Below the pieces are notes generated by a model. The model ran no database searches, was not told where the DNA came from, and was given only the letters and a program-made list of their open reading frames with translations. From the NCBI RefSeq assembly GCF_030816075.1, contig NZ_JAUSXO010000001.1, positions 3,038,001-3,102,000 on the forward strand: 64,000 nt of DNA, given 5' to 3'. Both the position numbers and the translations under genes were made by a program. Positions 24,060 through 33,470 of this stretch are shown piece after piece; position 1 is the first letter of the stretch; each line of letters opens with the position of its first letter. This stretch comes from Arthrobacter agilis (GTDB lineage: Bacteria > Actinomycetota > Actinomycetes > Actinomycetales > Micrococcaceae).

Positions 24060-24386
24060 CTACAGCTGGTCCTCGAGGTGGAAGACCTCGTCGAGCCGGA
24101 GGAAGCCCTCGTCCGGCCGGCCTTCGAGCGCCACGAAGAACGGCGCCATCTCCGCCTGCCACCGCGCGTTGACGTCCGTATCGGCCATCGCGGCCTGGGA
24201 CGCGGCGAAGTCCTCGCACTCCACGTACCCGATGAGCAGGCCGTCCGGTCGCAGGAACAGGGAGTAGTTGTTCCACCCGGTCTCCTTGAGCGCCCGCGCC
24301 ATGTCGGGCCAGATGGCCGCATGGCGGTCGCGGTACTCAGGGATCAGTTCGGGCCGGACCTGCAGCTGGAAGCACACGCGTTCCAT
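24060..24386 (-). CDS. rhaM: L-rhamnose mutarotase
   Basis: A 108-residue RhaM/RhaU protein: ERVCFQLQVRPELIPEYRDRHAAIWPDM at the start, WNNYSLFLRPDGLLIGYVECED in the middle, and a C-terminal LDEVFHLED. It interconverts alpha and beta L-rhamnose to feed the isomerase. Its own ATG at 24384-24386 is preceded by CGGAGATCC. In this sequence its frame is joined to that of the upstream isomerase gene by a one-base insertion near 24480, which would make a 616-residue fusion; I treat it as a separate gene. Confidence 0.85.
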   Translation of the reverse strand: MERVCFQLQVRPELIPEYRDRHAAIWPDMARALKETGWNNYSLFLRPDGLLIGYVECEDFAASQAAMADTDVNARWQAEMAPFFVALEGRPDEGFLRLDEVFHLEDQL

Positions 24387-24439
24387 GGATCTCCGTTCGA
24401 TGTCGGTAGGGACGCCGGCGGGCATGCCGGCAGGGAGGA

Positions 24440-25910
24440 CTAGAGGGTCACGTGGCGGTGCTCGACGCCGAGCAGGGACCGCCGCAGCCTTCACATCGGC
24501 GGCGCGATGGCCCACGCAGAGCGCCCAGTGGTGGCCGATGCCCGTCCGGCTCCACTCGTCCACCCAGACGCCGGGGTCTCCCCCGAAGTCCACGCGTGAC
24601 GTCGTGTTGCCGATCGCGAGCAGCGGCCCGGGCACGACGGTGCCCTCGGACGTGATGAAGACGTAGGAGCCGTCCGGGTCCTGGCCGATCCCGAAGGTGG
24701 TGACGGGCCCGTGGCGTACGTCGAACTCCACCGAGACGCCCCATCCGCGCTTGCCGTGGTAGACGCCGAGCCCGCGCAGCAGCGGGTCCGCGGCGCTCAC
24801 GGCGAGGTGCGCCGGGCCGTCGTGGCCCATCTCCACCACGTTGTCGAGGAAGTTGAGCGCCTGGATCTCGGTGAAGGACCCGCCGGCGCCCATGGCCTGC
24901 GCGGCGAGCATCGCGATGGATGTGCGCAGTTCGTACTCGCCCGCCATGGGGACACCACGCGCGGTGAGGATCGAGGCGCCGAGGATCATGCCCGCGCCGA
25001 GGCGTTCGTGCTGCTCCCCCGCGAGCCCGCGGTGGTAGTAGGCGAGGGAGTCGAGGTCGAACTCGGTGACGAGCCGGTCGAGCCCCACGGAGACCTTCGC
25101 GCCCCAGGCGAAGTCGTCCTCGTTCACCGAGCGGTCCACGGTGAACAGGGTGCGGGCCAGTGCCACGCGGTCCCGGACCTGTTCGTCCGTCACCTCGCCG
25201 ACGAACTCGCGCAGGTCGTCGAACTCGACCACCTCCACGTGCGAGCCGAACGTCGTGGAGACGGTGGTGAGGTCGGTCGAGACGTCGAGCATCCCCGGGT
25301 AGACATGCCCCATCAGCCCGTGCCGGGCGTGCCGCAGCCGGCCGCGCACGCCGGCCGCGTGGACCCACTGGTTGATGCGCCCCCAGGCGGATTCCTGCTC
25401 GAGGTGACCGGAGACCGAGCGGAACGGGACACCCGCGCGCCTGAACACGTTCGCGACCTCGGGCACGGGGCACTGGCCGCAGTACGCGAGCCACTTCCCG
25501 GTGTCGAAGTTCGCGTGGTCCATCGCCTCGGTGGGCTGGAGGTCGATGACGAGGACCGGGGTCTGCGAGCGTTGCGCGATCGGCAGGACCATCGAGGACG
25601 TCAGGTACGTGGTGAGGAAGATGACGATCAGGTCGCAGTCAGCACGCCGGAGCTCTTCGGCGGCCAGCGCCGCCTCCCGGGCGTCGGACACGAACCCGAC
25701 GTCGGTCACGTCGGCGTCCAGCGCCTCGAACCGGGCCGTGACGTACCGCGCCGATTCCTGCAGCTGCGGCAGGAGATCGGGGAACTGCGGCCAGTACGCC
25801 CCGAGCCCTCCCGAGACGAGTCCGAGGCGTGTACGGCGACGGCGGATCGGTTCGAGCAGGCCGGACAGCGTGAGCGGTGCGACGGACGATGCCGGGGAGT
25901 CGGTGGTCAT
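24440..25910 (-). CDS. L-fucose/L-arabinose isomerase-like protein, frameshifted near its 3' end
   Basis: About 490 residues of the bacterial arabinose/fucose isomerase fold: LGLVSGGLGAYWPQFPDLL, FLTTYLTSSMVLPIAQRSQTPVLVIDLQP, LMGHVYPGMLDVSTDLTTVSTTFGSHVEV and the catalytic C-terminal part with GHHWALCVGHRAADVKA. Homologues end in a tail such as LLGVEHRHVTL; that tail and a TAG stop at 24440-24442 are present but in a different frame. Removing one base near 24479-24480 restores it. As written, the frame instead runs on into rhaM. CCCAGGAGCACC precedes the ATG at 25910. It belongs to the leftward rhamnose operon; sugar specificity is unknown. Confidence 0.75.
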
Positions 25911-25969
25911 GGTGCTCCTGGGACGGTCGGCAGGCGGCGGGGGACGGACGGGACGAGCGGACAGGCGAA

Positions 25970-25998
25970 GGCGGGGCGCCCCTCAGGAGCGCCCCGCC
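25970..25998. terminator. Intercistronic hairpin after rhaS
   Basis: GGCGGGGCGC (25970-25979), a 9-nt loop and GCGCCCCGCC (25989-25998) form a perfect 10-bp stem 8 bp past the rhaS stop on the minus strand. It may stabilise upstream mRNA or partly terminate before the isomerase gene. Confidence 0.6.
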
Positions 25999-26006
25999 CC
26001 GGACGA

Positions 26007-27071
26007 CTAGAAGTCGTAGTCGTCGATGTTCTCCGTGGTGAACACGGTGGGCGGACCGACCAGCACGATCCCGCCCTCGGCGATCTCGCGCTCGCCGAGC
26101 TCGCCGGCCTCGAAGGTGTCGCCGACCTCGCCCGTGATCGAGCCGTCAGCCAGTGCCTTGCCCGCGAAGGCCGCCACGTAGCCGAGCTGTGCGGGGTCCC
26201 AGAGAGCGAACTCCTTGACGGTGCCGTCCTTCACGAACGGCCGCATCTCGTTGGGCAGCCCGAGCCCGGTCAGCGCCACCTTGCCCTTGTACTCGGACGT
26301 GGAGAGGTAGCGGGCCGTCGCGGCGATGCCGACCGTGGTGGGCGAGATGATGCCCTTCAGGTTCGGGTAGGCCTGCAGCAGGCCCTGGGCCTCCTGGAAG
26401 GACTTGGTGTCGTCGTCGTCGCCGTAGACCTTCGCCACGAGCTTGATCTTCGCGTACTCGGGGTTGGCGGCGAGCTCCTCCTCCATGAACTTGATCCACT
26501 CGTTCTGGTTGGTGGCGTTGGCGGTGGCGGAGAGGATCGCCACCTCACCCTCGCCGCCGATCTGCTTCGAGATGAGCTCGAGCTGGATCAGGGCGACGTC
26601 CTTGGCGTTGACCTGGCTGACGAAGAGGTCGCGGTAGTCCGGGTTGGTGTCGGAGTCGAACGCGACGATCTTGGCACCCGCGGTGCGGGCCTCCTCGAGC
26701 GCGGGGCCGACGGCGTCGGGGTCGTTGGCGGCGATCACGATCACGTTGGTGCCGCGCTGCGTCTCCGCGTTGATGAAGGACACCTGGCTGGACGCACTGG
26801 CGTCGAGCGGGCCGACCACCTCGGAGGAGGCGAAACCGGCTTCCGAGGCGCCGTCCTCGCCGCCACCCAGCACCACGTCGGTGTAGGGGTTGTTGAGCTG
26901 CTTGGGGATGAACGTGATCGTCTGCTCCCCGTCGGACCCGCTGCCGCCTTCGGCGCCGCCACCCTCGGTGGCCGCACCGCCACCGCAGGCACTGAGGACC
27001 AGCGCGGCGCTCGTCGCGAGAGCCGCGAACGCCGCCCGGCGCCGGGTGGATCCGGAATGAATAAACCTCAT
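26007..27071 (-). CDS. rhaS: Rhamnose ABC transporter substrate-binding lipoprotein
   Basis: A 354-residue type 1 periplasmic-binding-like protein. A signal peptide (MRFIHSGSTRRRAAFAALATSAALVLSACGGG) ends with the lipobox LSAC, so it is lipid-anchored outside the membrane. The mature part has ITFIPKQLNNPYTDVVLGG and VIVIAANDPDAVGPALEEARTAGAKIVAFDSDTNPD as in RhaS. The start at 27071 is preceded by GAAAGGAAAAACA; the frame is open to 27116. Last of the T-P-Q-S transporter genes. Confidence 0.88.
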   Translation of the reverse strand: MRFIHSGSTRRRAAFAALATSAALVLSACGGGAATEGGGAEGGSGSDGEQTITFIPKQLNNPYTDVVLGGGEDGASEAGFASSEVVGPLDASASSQVSFINAETQRGTNVIVIAANDPDAVGPALEEARTAGAKIVAFDSDTNPDYRDLFVSQVNAKDVALIQLELISKQIGGEGEVAILSATANATNQNEWIKFMEEELAANPEYAKIKLVAKVYGDDDDTKSFQEAQGLLQAYPNLKGIISPTTVGIAATARYLSTSEYKGKVALTGLGLPNEMRPFVKDGTVKEFALWDPAQLGYVAAFAGKALADGSITGEVGDTFEAGELGEREIAEGGIVLVGPPTVFTTENIDDYDF

Positions 27072-27131
27072 TGTTTTTCCTTTCGAAGGGCGCTGGGGAC
27101 CAGACGCCGGGTTCAACCTCAGGGGGACGGC

Positions 27132-28328
27132 CTAAGGAAGTGGTGCTGCGCGGACCTGCCTGGCATGGCGGGCCCGCTGGACGGCGGCACCGATGTTCGG
27201 TGCCACGACGGAGAGGATGAGCAGGGAGCCCGTCACGATGATGAGGACCACCTCGGAGACGCGGTCCAGCTTCAGGGCGTAGTTGATGGTGCCGATCAGC
27301 AGCACGCCCGCGAGGACGCCGGGGATGGATCCCTTGCCGCCGAAGATCGAGACGCCCCCCAGCAGCACGGCGGCGATGACCGCGAGTTCGAGTCCGCTCG
27401 CGTTGTCGCTCCGTGCGCTCGAATACCGGAGCGTCCAGTAGATGCCGGCGAACGCCGACACGGTCCCGGTGGCCAGGTAGAGCAGGAACTTCGAGCGGGC
27501 GACGTCGATCCCCACGAAGGTCGCGGCCTCCTTGCTGTAGCCGAGGGCGAAGAGCCCGCGGCCGAACGGCGTGAAGTGCAGCACGACGGCGAACGCGATG
27601 ATGAGCACCACGACGCCGACCATCACGGTGGGGATGCCCGTGCCGCCGATCTTCGAGGTGAAGAAGGACGTGAGCCCTGGCGGGAAGTTCGCCACCGCGT
27701 TGTCGCCGATCACCACGAGGGCGAGGCCGCGGAACAGGGCGAGCGTGCCGATGGTGACGGCGAGGGACGGCAGCCCGAGGTAGGCGATGAGCACCCCGTT
27801 GAAGGCGCCGGCCACGAGGCCCGCGAGGACGCAGATCACCAGGACGAGTGCGATCGGCATGCCACCCTGCCAGAGCACTCCCATGAGCGCGCTGGTGAGC
27901 CCGGCGATGCTGGCGACCGAGAGGTCGATCTCCCCGGAGATGATCACGAGTGTCATCGGCAGGGCGATGAGCAGCGTGGGGATCACGTCCAGGAGCAGGA
28001 AGCCGACCGTGACCGGTGACGCGAAGCGCGGGATCACGAGGCTCGCGTAGAGCACGACGACGACGAGCACGTAGATCATGATGGCGTCGCGTCCGAGCAG
28101 GATCCGCGCGGCGCCGGTGCGGCCCTTGGGGACGGCGAGCACCTTGGTGGTGTCGGCCTTCCCTGCCGCGGGGCGGCGTGCGGTCTTCTCCTCGGAGGTC
28201 CTGGTTCCTGGGGCGGCCATGCGCGTGCCTTTCGTTGGAGCGCCGGTCTCCGGCTGGTCCCGTTCGGGCTGGACGGAGGAGCCGGAGCCTGTCGCGGGTC
28301 CGGGCTGGGCGTCGAGGCGGTCAGACAT
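27132..28328 (-). CDS. rhaQ: Sugar ABC transporter permease (rhamnose type)
   Basis: A 398-residue BPD_transp_2 permease with about nine membrane helices and the EAA-like segment GEIDLSVASIAGLTSALMG typical of ribose/rhamnose importers. The N-terminal 70 residues are hydrophilic and rich in Ala, Thr and Gly, longer than usual. It overlaps the preceding permease gene by 8 bp. Partner of the 28321-29367 permease. Confidence 0.88.
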   Translation of the reverse strand: MSDRLDAQPGPATGSGSSVQPERDQPETGAPTKGTRMAAPGTRTSEEKTARRPAAGKADTTKVLAVPKGRTGAARILLGRDAIMIYVLVVVVLYASLVIPRFASPVTVGFLLLDVIPTLLIALPMTLVIISGEIDLSVASIAGLTSALMGVLWQGGMPIALVLVICVLAGLVAGAFNGVLIAYLGLPSLAVTIGTLALFRGLALVVIGDNAVANFPPGLTSFFTSKIGGTGIPTVMVGVVVLIIAFAVVLHFTPFGRGLFALGYSKEAATFVGIDVARSKFLLYLATGTVSAFAGIYWTLRYSSARSDNASGLELAVIAAVLLGGVSIFGGKGSIPGVLAGVLLIGTINYALKLDRVSEVVLIIVTGSLLILSVVAPNIGAAVQRARHARQVRAAPLP

Positions 28329-29367
28329 TGCGGGCCTCCGCCATGCGGAGCTTGCGGGCCGACCGCACGCTGGCGATGCGGTCGATGACGACGGCGGCGA
28401 GGATCAGGATGCCCACGATGGCCTGCTGCCAGAACTTGTCCACGCGCAGCGCCGTCAGGGCGCTGGTGATGGTGGTCAGGAGGAGGGCTCCGATCGCGGC
28501 CCCGACCACGGTGCCGCTGCCGCCGAAGATCGCGACACCGCCCACCACCGCCGCGGCGACGACGTCGAGTTCGAGGCCGGAGCCCGTCGTCGCGCCCACC
28601 GAGTTGAAGCGGCTGGCGTACAGCACGCCGGCGAGACCGGCGAGCAGGCCGTTGACCACGAAGGCGAGCAGGACCCGGCGCGTGACCGGGATGCCGAAGA
28701 GGCCCGCGGCATCGGGATCGGAGCCGATGGCGTAGAGGTCGCGGCCCGGCCGCGTGCCCATCATGTACACCGCAACGATCGCGACGACGACGACGGCGAT
28801 CAGGGTGATCACGGGGAACCCGAGGACCGTGTCCACGGAGAGGTTGCCGAACGCCTCGGGCCGGTCCCCGGCGAAGTACTGGGTGCCGCCCGCCCAGGCG
28901 TTGTTGATGCCGCGGAAGATGTACAGCGTGCCGAGCGTGATGACGAGGGCCGGGACCTTCGCGATGGTGATCAGCAGACCGTTCAGGGCACCGAGGACCG
29001 CGCCGAAGAGCATCCCGACGACGAACACCGCGATGATCGGGAGGTTCGGGGCCGCCACGAAGATGCTGCCGGTGCCGAAGGCCACGAGGCCGAGGATGGA
29101 GCCGACGGACAGGTCGATGTTCCGGGTGATGATCACGAGGGTCTGGCCGACGGCGAGGATCATCAGGATGGTCGCGTTCAGCAGCAGGTCCTTGATGCCC
29201 TGCTCGCTGAGGAACAGCGGGTTGAGCGCCGCGGTCACGGCGACGAGCACCACGAGGGCGAGGATCACCGGGAGTTCGCGGAGCTTGAGGAAGGAGGCGA
29301 GCGCCGAGGGGCGGTGGTGCCCGGGAGTGGGGTGCGCGGGGGCCGCGCTCTTGCTGTCGAGGCTCAT
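28321..29367 (-). CDS. rhaP: Sugar ABC transporter permease (rhamnose type)
   Basis: A 348-residue BPD_transp_2 permease with about nine membrane helices; the cytoplasmic contact loop shows [20 protein letters not shown]. It forms the membrane channel with the next permease. ATG at 29365-29367 overlaps the ATPase stop by 4 bp, so translation is coupled. Confidence 0.88.
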   Translation of the reverse strand: MSLDSKSAAPAHPTPGHHRPSALASFLKLRELPVILALVVLVAVTAALNPLFLSEQGIKDLLLNATILMILAVGQTLVIITRNIDLSVGSILGLVAFGTGSIFVAAPNLPIIAVFVVGMLFGAVLGALNGLLITIAKVPALVITLGTLYIFRGINNAWAGGTQYFAGDRPEAFGNLSVDTVLGFPVITLIAVVVVAIVAVYMMGTRPGRDLYAIGSDPDAAGLFGIPVTRRVLLAFVVNGLLAGLAGVLYASRFNSVGATTGSGLELDVVAAAVVGGVAIFGGSGTVVGAAIGALLLTTITSALTALRVDKFWQQAIVGILILAAVVIDRIASVRSARKLRMAEARNV

Positions 29368-30914
29368 CGCGAGGACTCCAGGGATGCGGTGGCGGCGTGC
29401 ATGACGGTCTCTGCTGTGGCCTCGGCGCGGTCGAGGCGGCCGGTGATCCGGCCCTCCCGCATGACGAGCACGCGGTCCGCCATGCCGAGGACCTCGGGGA
29501 GTTCGGAGGAGATCATGAGGATCGCGATCCCCCGTCCGGCGAGTTCGGACAGGAGGCGGTGCACCTCGGCCTTGGTCCCGACGTCGATGCCACGGGTGGG
29601 CTCGTCGACGATGAGCAGCCTGGGGTCCGCGGCGAGCCACTTGGCGAGGACCACCTTCTGCTGGTTGCCGCCGGACAGGGTGGAGACGGCGTGTTCGGGC
29701 GAGCCGGCCTTGACCTGCAGGCGCTTCCCCCAGCTCTCGGCGGCCTCGCGTTCGGCGCGGCCGCTGATGATGCCGAAGCGGGCGAGCGAGTGCCGGAGCG
29801 TGAGGGTCGCGTTGCGCTCGACCGAGAGGTCCATGACGAGCCCCTGCTTGCGCCGGTCCTCGGGCACGAAGCCGATGCCTGCGTCGATCGCGGCGCGGGG
29901 GTCCTTGGCACGCAGCGGCCGTCCGGCCATCTCGACGGTGCCCGACTCGTAGCGGTCGATGCCGAAGACCGCCCGGGCCACCTCGGTGCGCCCGGCGCCG
30001 ACCAGCCCCGAGAGGGCCACGATCTCGCCGGCCCGCACCTCGAAGTCGATGTCGTGGAAGACCCCGGGACGGGTCAGCCCGCTGACCCGCAGGACGACGT
30101 CGCCCGCTTCCGTCTCGGTCTTGGGGAACAGGGCGTCGATGTCGCGGCCCACCATCTCGCGGACGATCGCCTCGACGGATGTCGCGCCCGTCTCGTGGGT
30201 GGCGATGTAGGTGCCGTCGCGCATGACGGTGATGCGGTCGCAGAGGCCGAAGACCTCGTCGAAGCGGTGGGAGATGAAGAGGATGCCGCTGCCGGCGTCC
30301 CGCAGGCGGCGGGCGACGGTGAACAGCCGCTCCACCTCGACGCCGCTGAGCGCCGCCGTGGGCTCGTCCATGACCAGCACGCGGGCGTCGAGGGAGATGG
30401 CCTTGGCGATCTCGATGATCTGCTGGTCGGCGATGGAGAGTCCCTCCGCCACGCGGTCCGGATCGATCGGGACGCCGAGCTGGTCGAACAGCTCCTTGGC
30501 GCGCCGGCGCATCTCGATGCGGCTGATCAGGCCGAACCGGCCCTTCGGCTGGCGTCCGATGAAGATGTTCTCGGCCACCGTGAGGTCGGGGAACAGCGTG
30601 GGCTCCTGGTAGATGACCGAGATGCCCGCGGCCTTGCTGTCGGCCACGTTGCGGAAGCTGACGGCCTGTCCCGCGACGACGAACTCGCCGGCGTCGGGCT
30701 GGTGCACCCCTGCGAGGATCTTCACGAGCGTGGACTTGCCCGCGCCGTTCTCTCCCACCAGCGCGTGGATCTCACCGGCCGCGAGGTCGATGGTGCCGTC
30801 CGCGAGGGCGACGACCGGGCCGAACGTCTTCAGCGCCCCCCGGAGGGTCAGCACGGAGGTCCGCTCCGGGTCCGTCTGGTCGGTGGCCTCACTGCCACCT
30901 GCAAAGTGCGTCAC
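29364..30914 (-). CDS. rhaT: Rhamnose ABC transporter ATP-binding protein (double ATPase)
   Basis: A 516-residue protein with two fused ABC ATPase domains as in RbsA/XylG/RhaT. The first has Walker [10 protein letters not shown] and Walker [14 protein letters not shown]; the second has the degenerate P-loop GLVGAGRTE, signature [15 protein letters not shown] and Walker [18 protein letters not shown] start (30912-30914) with GAGGAGCCGCA before it. Operon head: promoter at 30966-30994 and operator at 30935-30946 lie upstream. Confidence 0.9.
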   Translation of the reverse strand: MTHFAGGSEATDQTDPERTSVLTLRGALKTFGPVVALADGTIDLAAGEIHALVGENGAGKSTLVKILAGVHQPDAGEFVVAGQAVSFRNVADSKAAGISVIYQEPTLFPDLTVAENIFIGRQPKGRFGLISRIEMRRRAKELFDQLGVPIDPDRVAEGLSIADQQIIEIAKAISLDARVLVMDEPTAALSGVEVERLFTVARRLRDAGSGILFISHRFDEVFGLCDRITVMRDGTYIATHETGATSVEAIVREMVGRDIDALFPKTETEAGDVVLRVSGLTRPGVFHDIDFEVRAGEIVALSGLVGAGRTEVARAVFGIDRYESGTVEMAGRPLRAKDPRAAIDAGIGFVPEDRRKQGLVMDLSVERNATLTLRHSLARFGIISGRAEREAAESWGKRLQVKAGSPEHAVSTLSGGNQQKVVLAKWLAADPRLLIVDEPTRGIDVGTKAEVHRLLSELAGRGIAILMISSELPEVLGMADRVLVMREGRITGRLDRAEATAETVMHAATASLESSR

Positions 30915-30934
30915 TGCGGCTCCTCAGGATGAAA

Positions 30935-30946
30935 TGAATCGTTTCA
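30935..30946. promoter_or_regulatory. LacI-type operator before the rhamnose transporter operon
   Basis: TGAATCGTTTCA, 20 bp after the -10 box and 20 bp before the GTG start of rhaT. The identical sequence, read on the other strand, occurs at 32169-32180 before rhaI. CG-centred and near-palindromic, as LacI-family sites are. Confidence 0.75.
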
Positions 30947-30965
30947 GAGCAACGGTTCATCTCGA

Positions 30966-30994
30966 ATAGTAGGCGTGACCCACATCACCGTCAA
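30966..30994 (-). promoter_or_regulatory. Promoter of the rhamnose transporter operon
   Basis: On the minus strand, TTGACG (30989-30994) and TACTAT (30966-30971) are 17 bp apart, close to the housekeeping sigma consensus. It directs transcription to rhaT and is followed by the operator. Confidence 0.65.
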
Positions 30995-31042
30995 CAGCCC
31001 GAGACGGACCTGTTACCTCGGGTCCTCGAGCGTCGGGAGCGG

Positions 31043-32074
31043 TCAGCCGACCGCGCGGACCGGGACCTGCGTGCTGCCGCGCTCCACGAGTTCCGGGTCG
31101 AAGATGACCTGCCGGCGTCGTGATGCGGGCCCTTCGATCTCCTCGAGGAGGAGCTCCACGGCGGTGCGCCCCATGAGCGTGGTCGGTTTCCGGACACTCG
31201 ACAGCGGCACCACCGCGGAGGCCGAGAAGTCGATGTCGTCGTAGCCGATGAGGGCGATGTCCTCCGGGATCCGCAGGCCGCGGATCAGCAGCACGGCCTG
31301 CATGACGCCGATCGCGAGCAGGTCGTTGGCGCAGAAGATGCCGTCGGGCAGTTCCTCCCTGCGGCGCTGCGCGATCTCGTCGCCGACGTCTCTGCCGGCG
31401 AGGACCGTCATCGCCTCGGCCTCGACGACCTCGAGGACCGCGCCGTCGTGCTCCTCGACCGCCTGGCGTGCTCCCGCGAGCCGGTCGGCCACCTGGCGGT
31501 AGTCGGCGCGGGTCCCGACGAACACGATGCGCCGGCGCCCGGCATCGAGGAGATGGCGTACCGCCATGTAGCCTCCGGCGACGTCGTCCACCGACACCGA
31601 GCTGCAGCGCCGCTGCGCATCGGTCCGGTCCACCAGCACCACGGGCATGCCGCGCGTACGCAGGGCCTCGACCCGGGACCCGACGTCGCCGACGGGCGAG
31701 ATGAGCATGCCCTGGACACGCTGCTGCTCGAAGACGTCGATGTAGCGGGCCTCGCGATCCGCATCCTGGCCACTGTCGCCGAGGACCACGGTGCTGCCGT
31801 TCTCGGCCGCGCAGTCCTCCGCGGCGCGGGCGAGCGAGGAGAAGAACGGGTTGCCGACGTCGAGCACGATCAGCCCGATGGTGCGGCTCTGGCCCGCGCG
31901 CAGTTGCCGTGCGGCGTCGTTGCGGACGAACCCGAGGTCGTCGATCGCTTCCTGCACGCGCTCCCGGGTGGCGGCGGAGACACGCGCGGGGTGGTTCAGC
32001 ACGTTGGACACGGTGCCGACCGCCACTCCTGCGCGGTCCGCGACGTCCTTGATGCTGACGGTTCGGCTCTCCAT
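31043..32074 (-). CDS. LacI-family regulator of the rhamnose genes
   Basis: A 343-residue LacI/GalR regulator: N-terminal helix-turn-helix VSIKDVADRAGVAVGTVSNVLNHPARVSAATRERV (residues 6-40), hinge LRAGQSRTIGLIV and a sugar-binding core with FFSSLARAAEDCA and IALIGYDDIDFS. Start ATG at 32072-32074 preceded by GAGGTAGCC; the longer open frame is leader. It lies between the two rhamnose operons; identical operators TGAATCGTTTCA stand before both. The effector is inferred to be rhamnose or a derivative. Confidence 0.88.
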   Translation of the reverse strand: MESRTVSIKDVADRAGVAVGTVSNVLNHPARVSAATRERVQEAIDDLGFVRNDAARQLRAGQSRTIGLIVLDVGNPFFSSLARAAEDCAAENGSTVVLGDSGQDADREARYIDVFEQQRVQGMLISPVGDVGSRVEALRTRGMPVVLVDRTDAQRRCSSVSVDDVAGGYMAVRHLLDAGRRRIVFVGTRADYRQVADRLAGARQAVEEHDGAVLEVVEAEAMTVLAGRDVGDEIAQRRREELPDGIFCANDLLAIGVMQAVLLIRGLRIPEDIALIGYDDIDFSASAVVPLSSVRKPTTLMGRTAVELLLEEIEGPASRRRQVIFDPELVERGSTQVPVRAVG

Positions 32075-32124
32075 GGCTACCTCGAAACTCGCGTCCGGCC
32101 GCCGCATGGGTGGCCGGCCGGGCT

Positions 32125-32180
32125 GTTGACACTCGGTCTGAAGCAAGGATAGCTTTGAAACGTACCAATGAAACGATTCA
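32125..32180 (+). promoter_or_regulatory. Promoter and operator of the rhaI operon
   Basis: TTGACA (32125-32130) and TAGCTT (32149-32154) are 18 bp apart. The operator TGAAACGATTCA (32169-32180) follows 14 bp downstream, in the usual place for repression. It is the exact reverse complement of the site at 30935-30946. Confidence 0.7.
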
Positions 32181-32303
32181 AAGGTGCGCCGATTCCCGAC
32201 TCCCTTCCCGGTCCGTTCCGGGCAGGCGAAGACACCCGAAACTCCCGCCGCCGGTGCATGGAGCACCCAGTGGCCGCTCACCCTTCAACGCTGGAGAGAG
32301 TAC

Positions 32304-33470
32304 ATGACTGTCATCGACGACATCGCTGCGGAGCTGGACCAGCTCGCCATCGAAGTGCCCTCCTGGGCCTACGGCAATTCCGGAACGCGCTTCAAGGTGT
32401 TCGCGACACCCGGCACCCCCCGCACCGTCGAGGAGAAGATCGCGGATGCGGGCATGGTCAACAGGCTGACCGGCCTCGCCCCGAGCGTGGCCCTGCACAT
32501 CCCGTGGGACAAGGTGGACGACTACGGCGTCCTCGCCGACCACGCGGCGGACCACGGCGTGAAGCTGGGCACCATCAACAGCAACACGTTCCAGGACGAC
32601 GACTACAAGTTCGGCAGCCTCACCCACAGCGACGCCGCCGTGCGGAACAAGGCCATCGACCACATGTACGAGTGCATCGAGGTCATGAACGTCACGGGCT
32701 CCCGGGACCTGAAGATCTGGCTGGCGGACGGCTCCAACTACCCCGGCCAGGCGGACATGCGCTCCCGCCAGGACTGGCTCCAGGAGTCGCTGCGGAAGGT
32801 CTACGACCGCCTCGGCGAGGACCAGCGGCTCGTGCTCGAGTACAAGTTCTTCGAGCCGGCGTTCTACCACACCGACGTCCCCGACTGGGGTACCTCCTAC
32901 GCCCACTGCCTGCAGCTCGGCGAGAAGGCCCTCGTCTGCCTCGACACCGGCCACCATGCGCCGGGGACCAACATCGAGTTCATCGTGGCCCAGCTGATCC
33001 GCCTCGGGAAGCTCGGCTCGTTCGACTTCAACTCCCGCTTCTACGCCGACGACGACCTCATCGTGGGTGCCGCGGACCCGTTCCAGCTCTTCCGCATCAT
33101 GGCCGAGGTGGTCCGCGGTGGCGGCCTCGATCCGGCGAGCGGGATAGCGCTCATGCTCGACCAGTGCCACAACCTCGAGGAGAAGATCCCCGGCCAGATC
33201 CGCTCGGTGCTGAACGTGCAGGAGATGACGGCCCGCGCCCTGCTCATCGATCGCACCGCGCTGGCCGCGGCACAGGAATCCGGGGACGTCCTGGGGGCCA
33301 ACGCCATCCTGATGGACGCCTTCTACACGGACGTCCGCCCGGGCCTGGCCTCCTGGCGCGAGTCGAAGGGCCTCCCCGCGGATCCCATGACGGCGTTCCG
33401 CGAGAGCGGCTACCAGGACAGGATCAACAACGAACGACAGGGCGGCCGGCAGGCCGGATGGGGAGCATGA
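32304..33470 (+). CDS. rhaI: L-rhamnose isomerase (Pseudomonas stutzeri type)
   Basis: A 388-residue TIM-barrel isomerase related to the P. stutzeri enzyme: IEVPSWAYGNSGTRFKVF near the start, LHIPWDKVDDYGVLADHAADHGVKLG, metal-site LVLEYKFFEPAFYHTDVPDWG (Glu), CLDTGHHAPGTNIEFIV (Asp, His) and SFDFNSRFYADDDL. It makes L-rhamnulose. GGAGAGAGTAC precedes the ATG at 32304. First gene of the rightward catabolic operon; overlaps the next by 4 bp. Confidence 0.92.
   Translation: MTVIDDIAAELDQLAIEVPSWAYGNSGTRFKVFATPGTPRTVEEKIADAGMVNRLTGLAPSVALHIPWDKVDDYGVLADHAADHGVKLGTINSNTFQDDDYKFGSLTHSDAAVRNKAIDHMYECIEVMNVTGSRDLKIWLADGSNYPGQADMRSRQDWLQESLRKVYDRLGEDQRLVLEYKFFEPAFYHTDVPDWGTSYAHCLQLGEKALVCLDTGHHAPGTNIEFIVAQLIRLGKLGSFDFNSRFYADDDLIVGAADPFQLFRIMAEVVRGGGLDPASGIALMLDQCHNLEEKIPGQIRSVLNVQEMTARALLIDRTALAAAQESGDVLGANAILMDAFYTDVRPGLASWRESKGLPADPMTAFRESGYQDRINNERQGGRQAGWGA

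Noticed and set aside
24711..28019. Very long open frame on the plus strand across the rhamnose transporter region
   Set aside because: It is antisense to well-recognised isomerase, rhaS and rhaQ genes; its protein is rich in Arg, Glu, Gly and Val without family signatures, as expected from GC-rich third-position bias.
32168..33466. Extended 1123-residue frame upstream of the aldolase-dehydrogenase
   Set aside because: The first 430 codons overlap rhaI in another frame and have no domain; the ATG overlapping the rhaI stop with a ribosome-binding site is the natural start.
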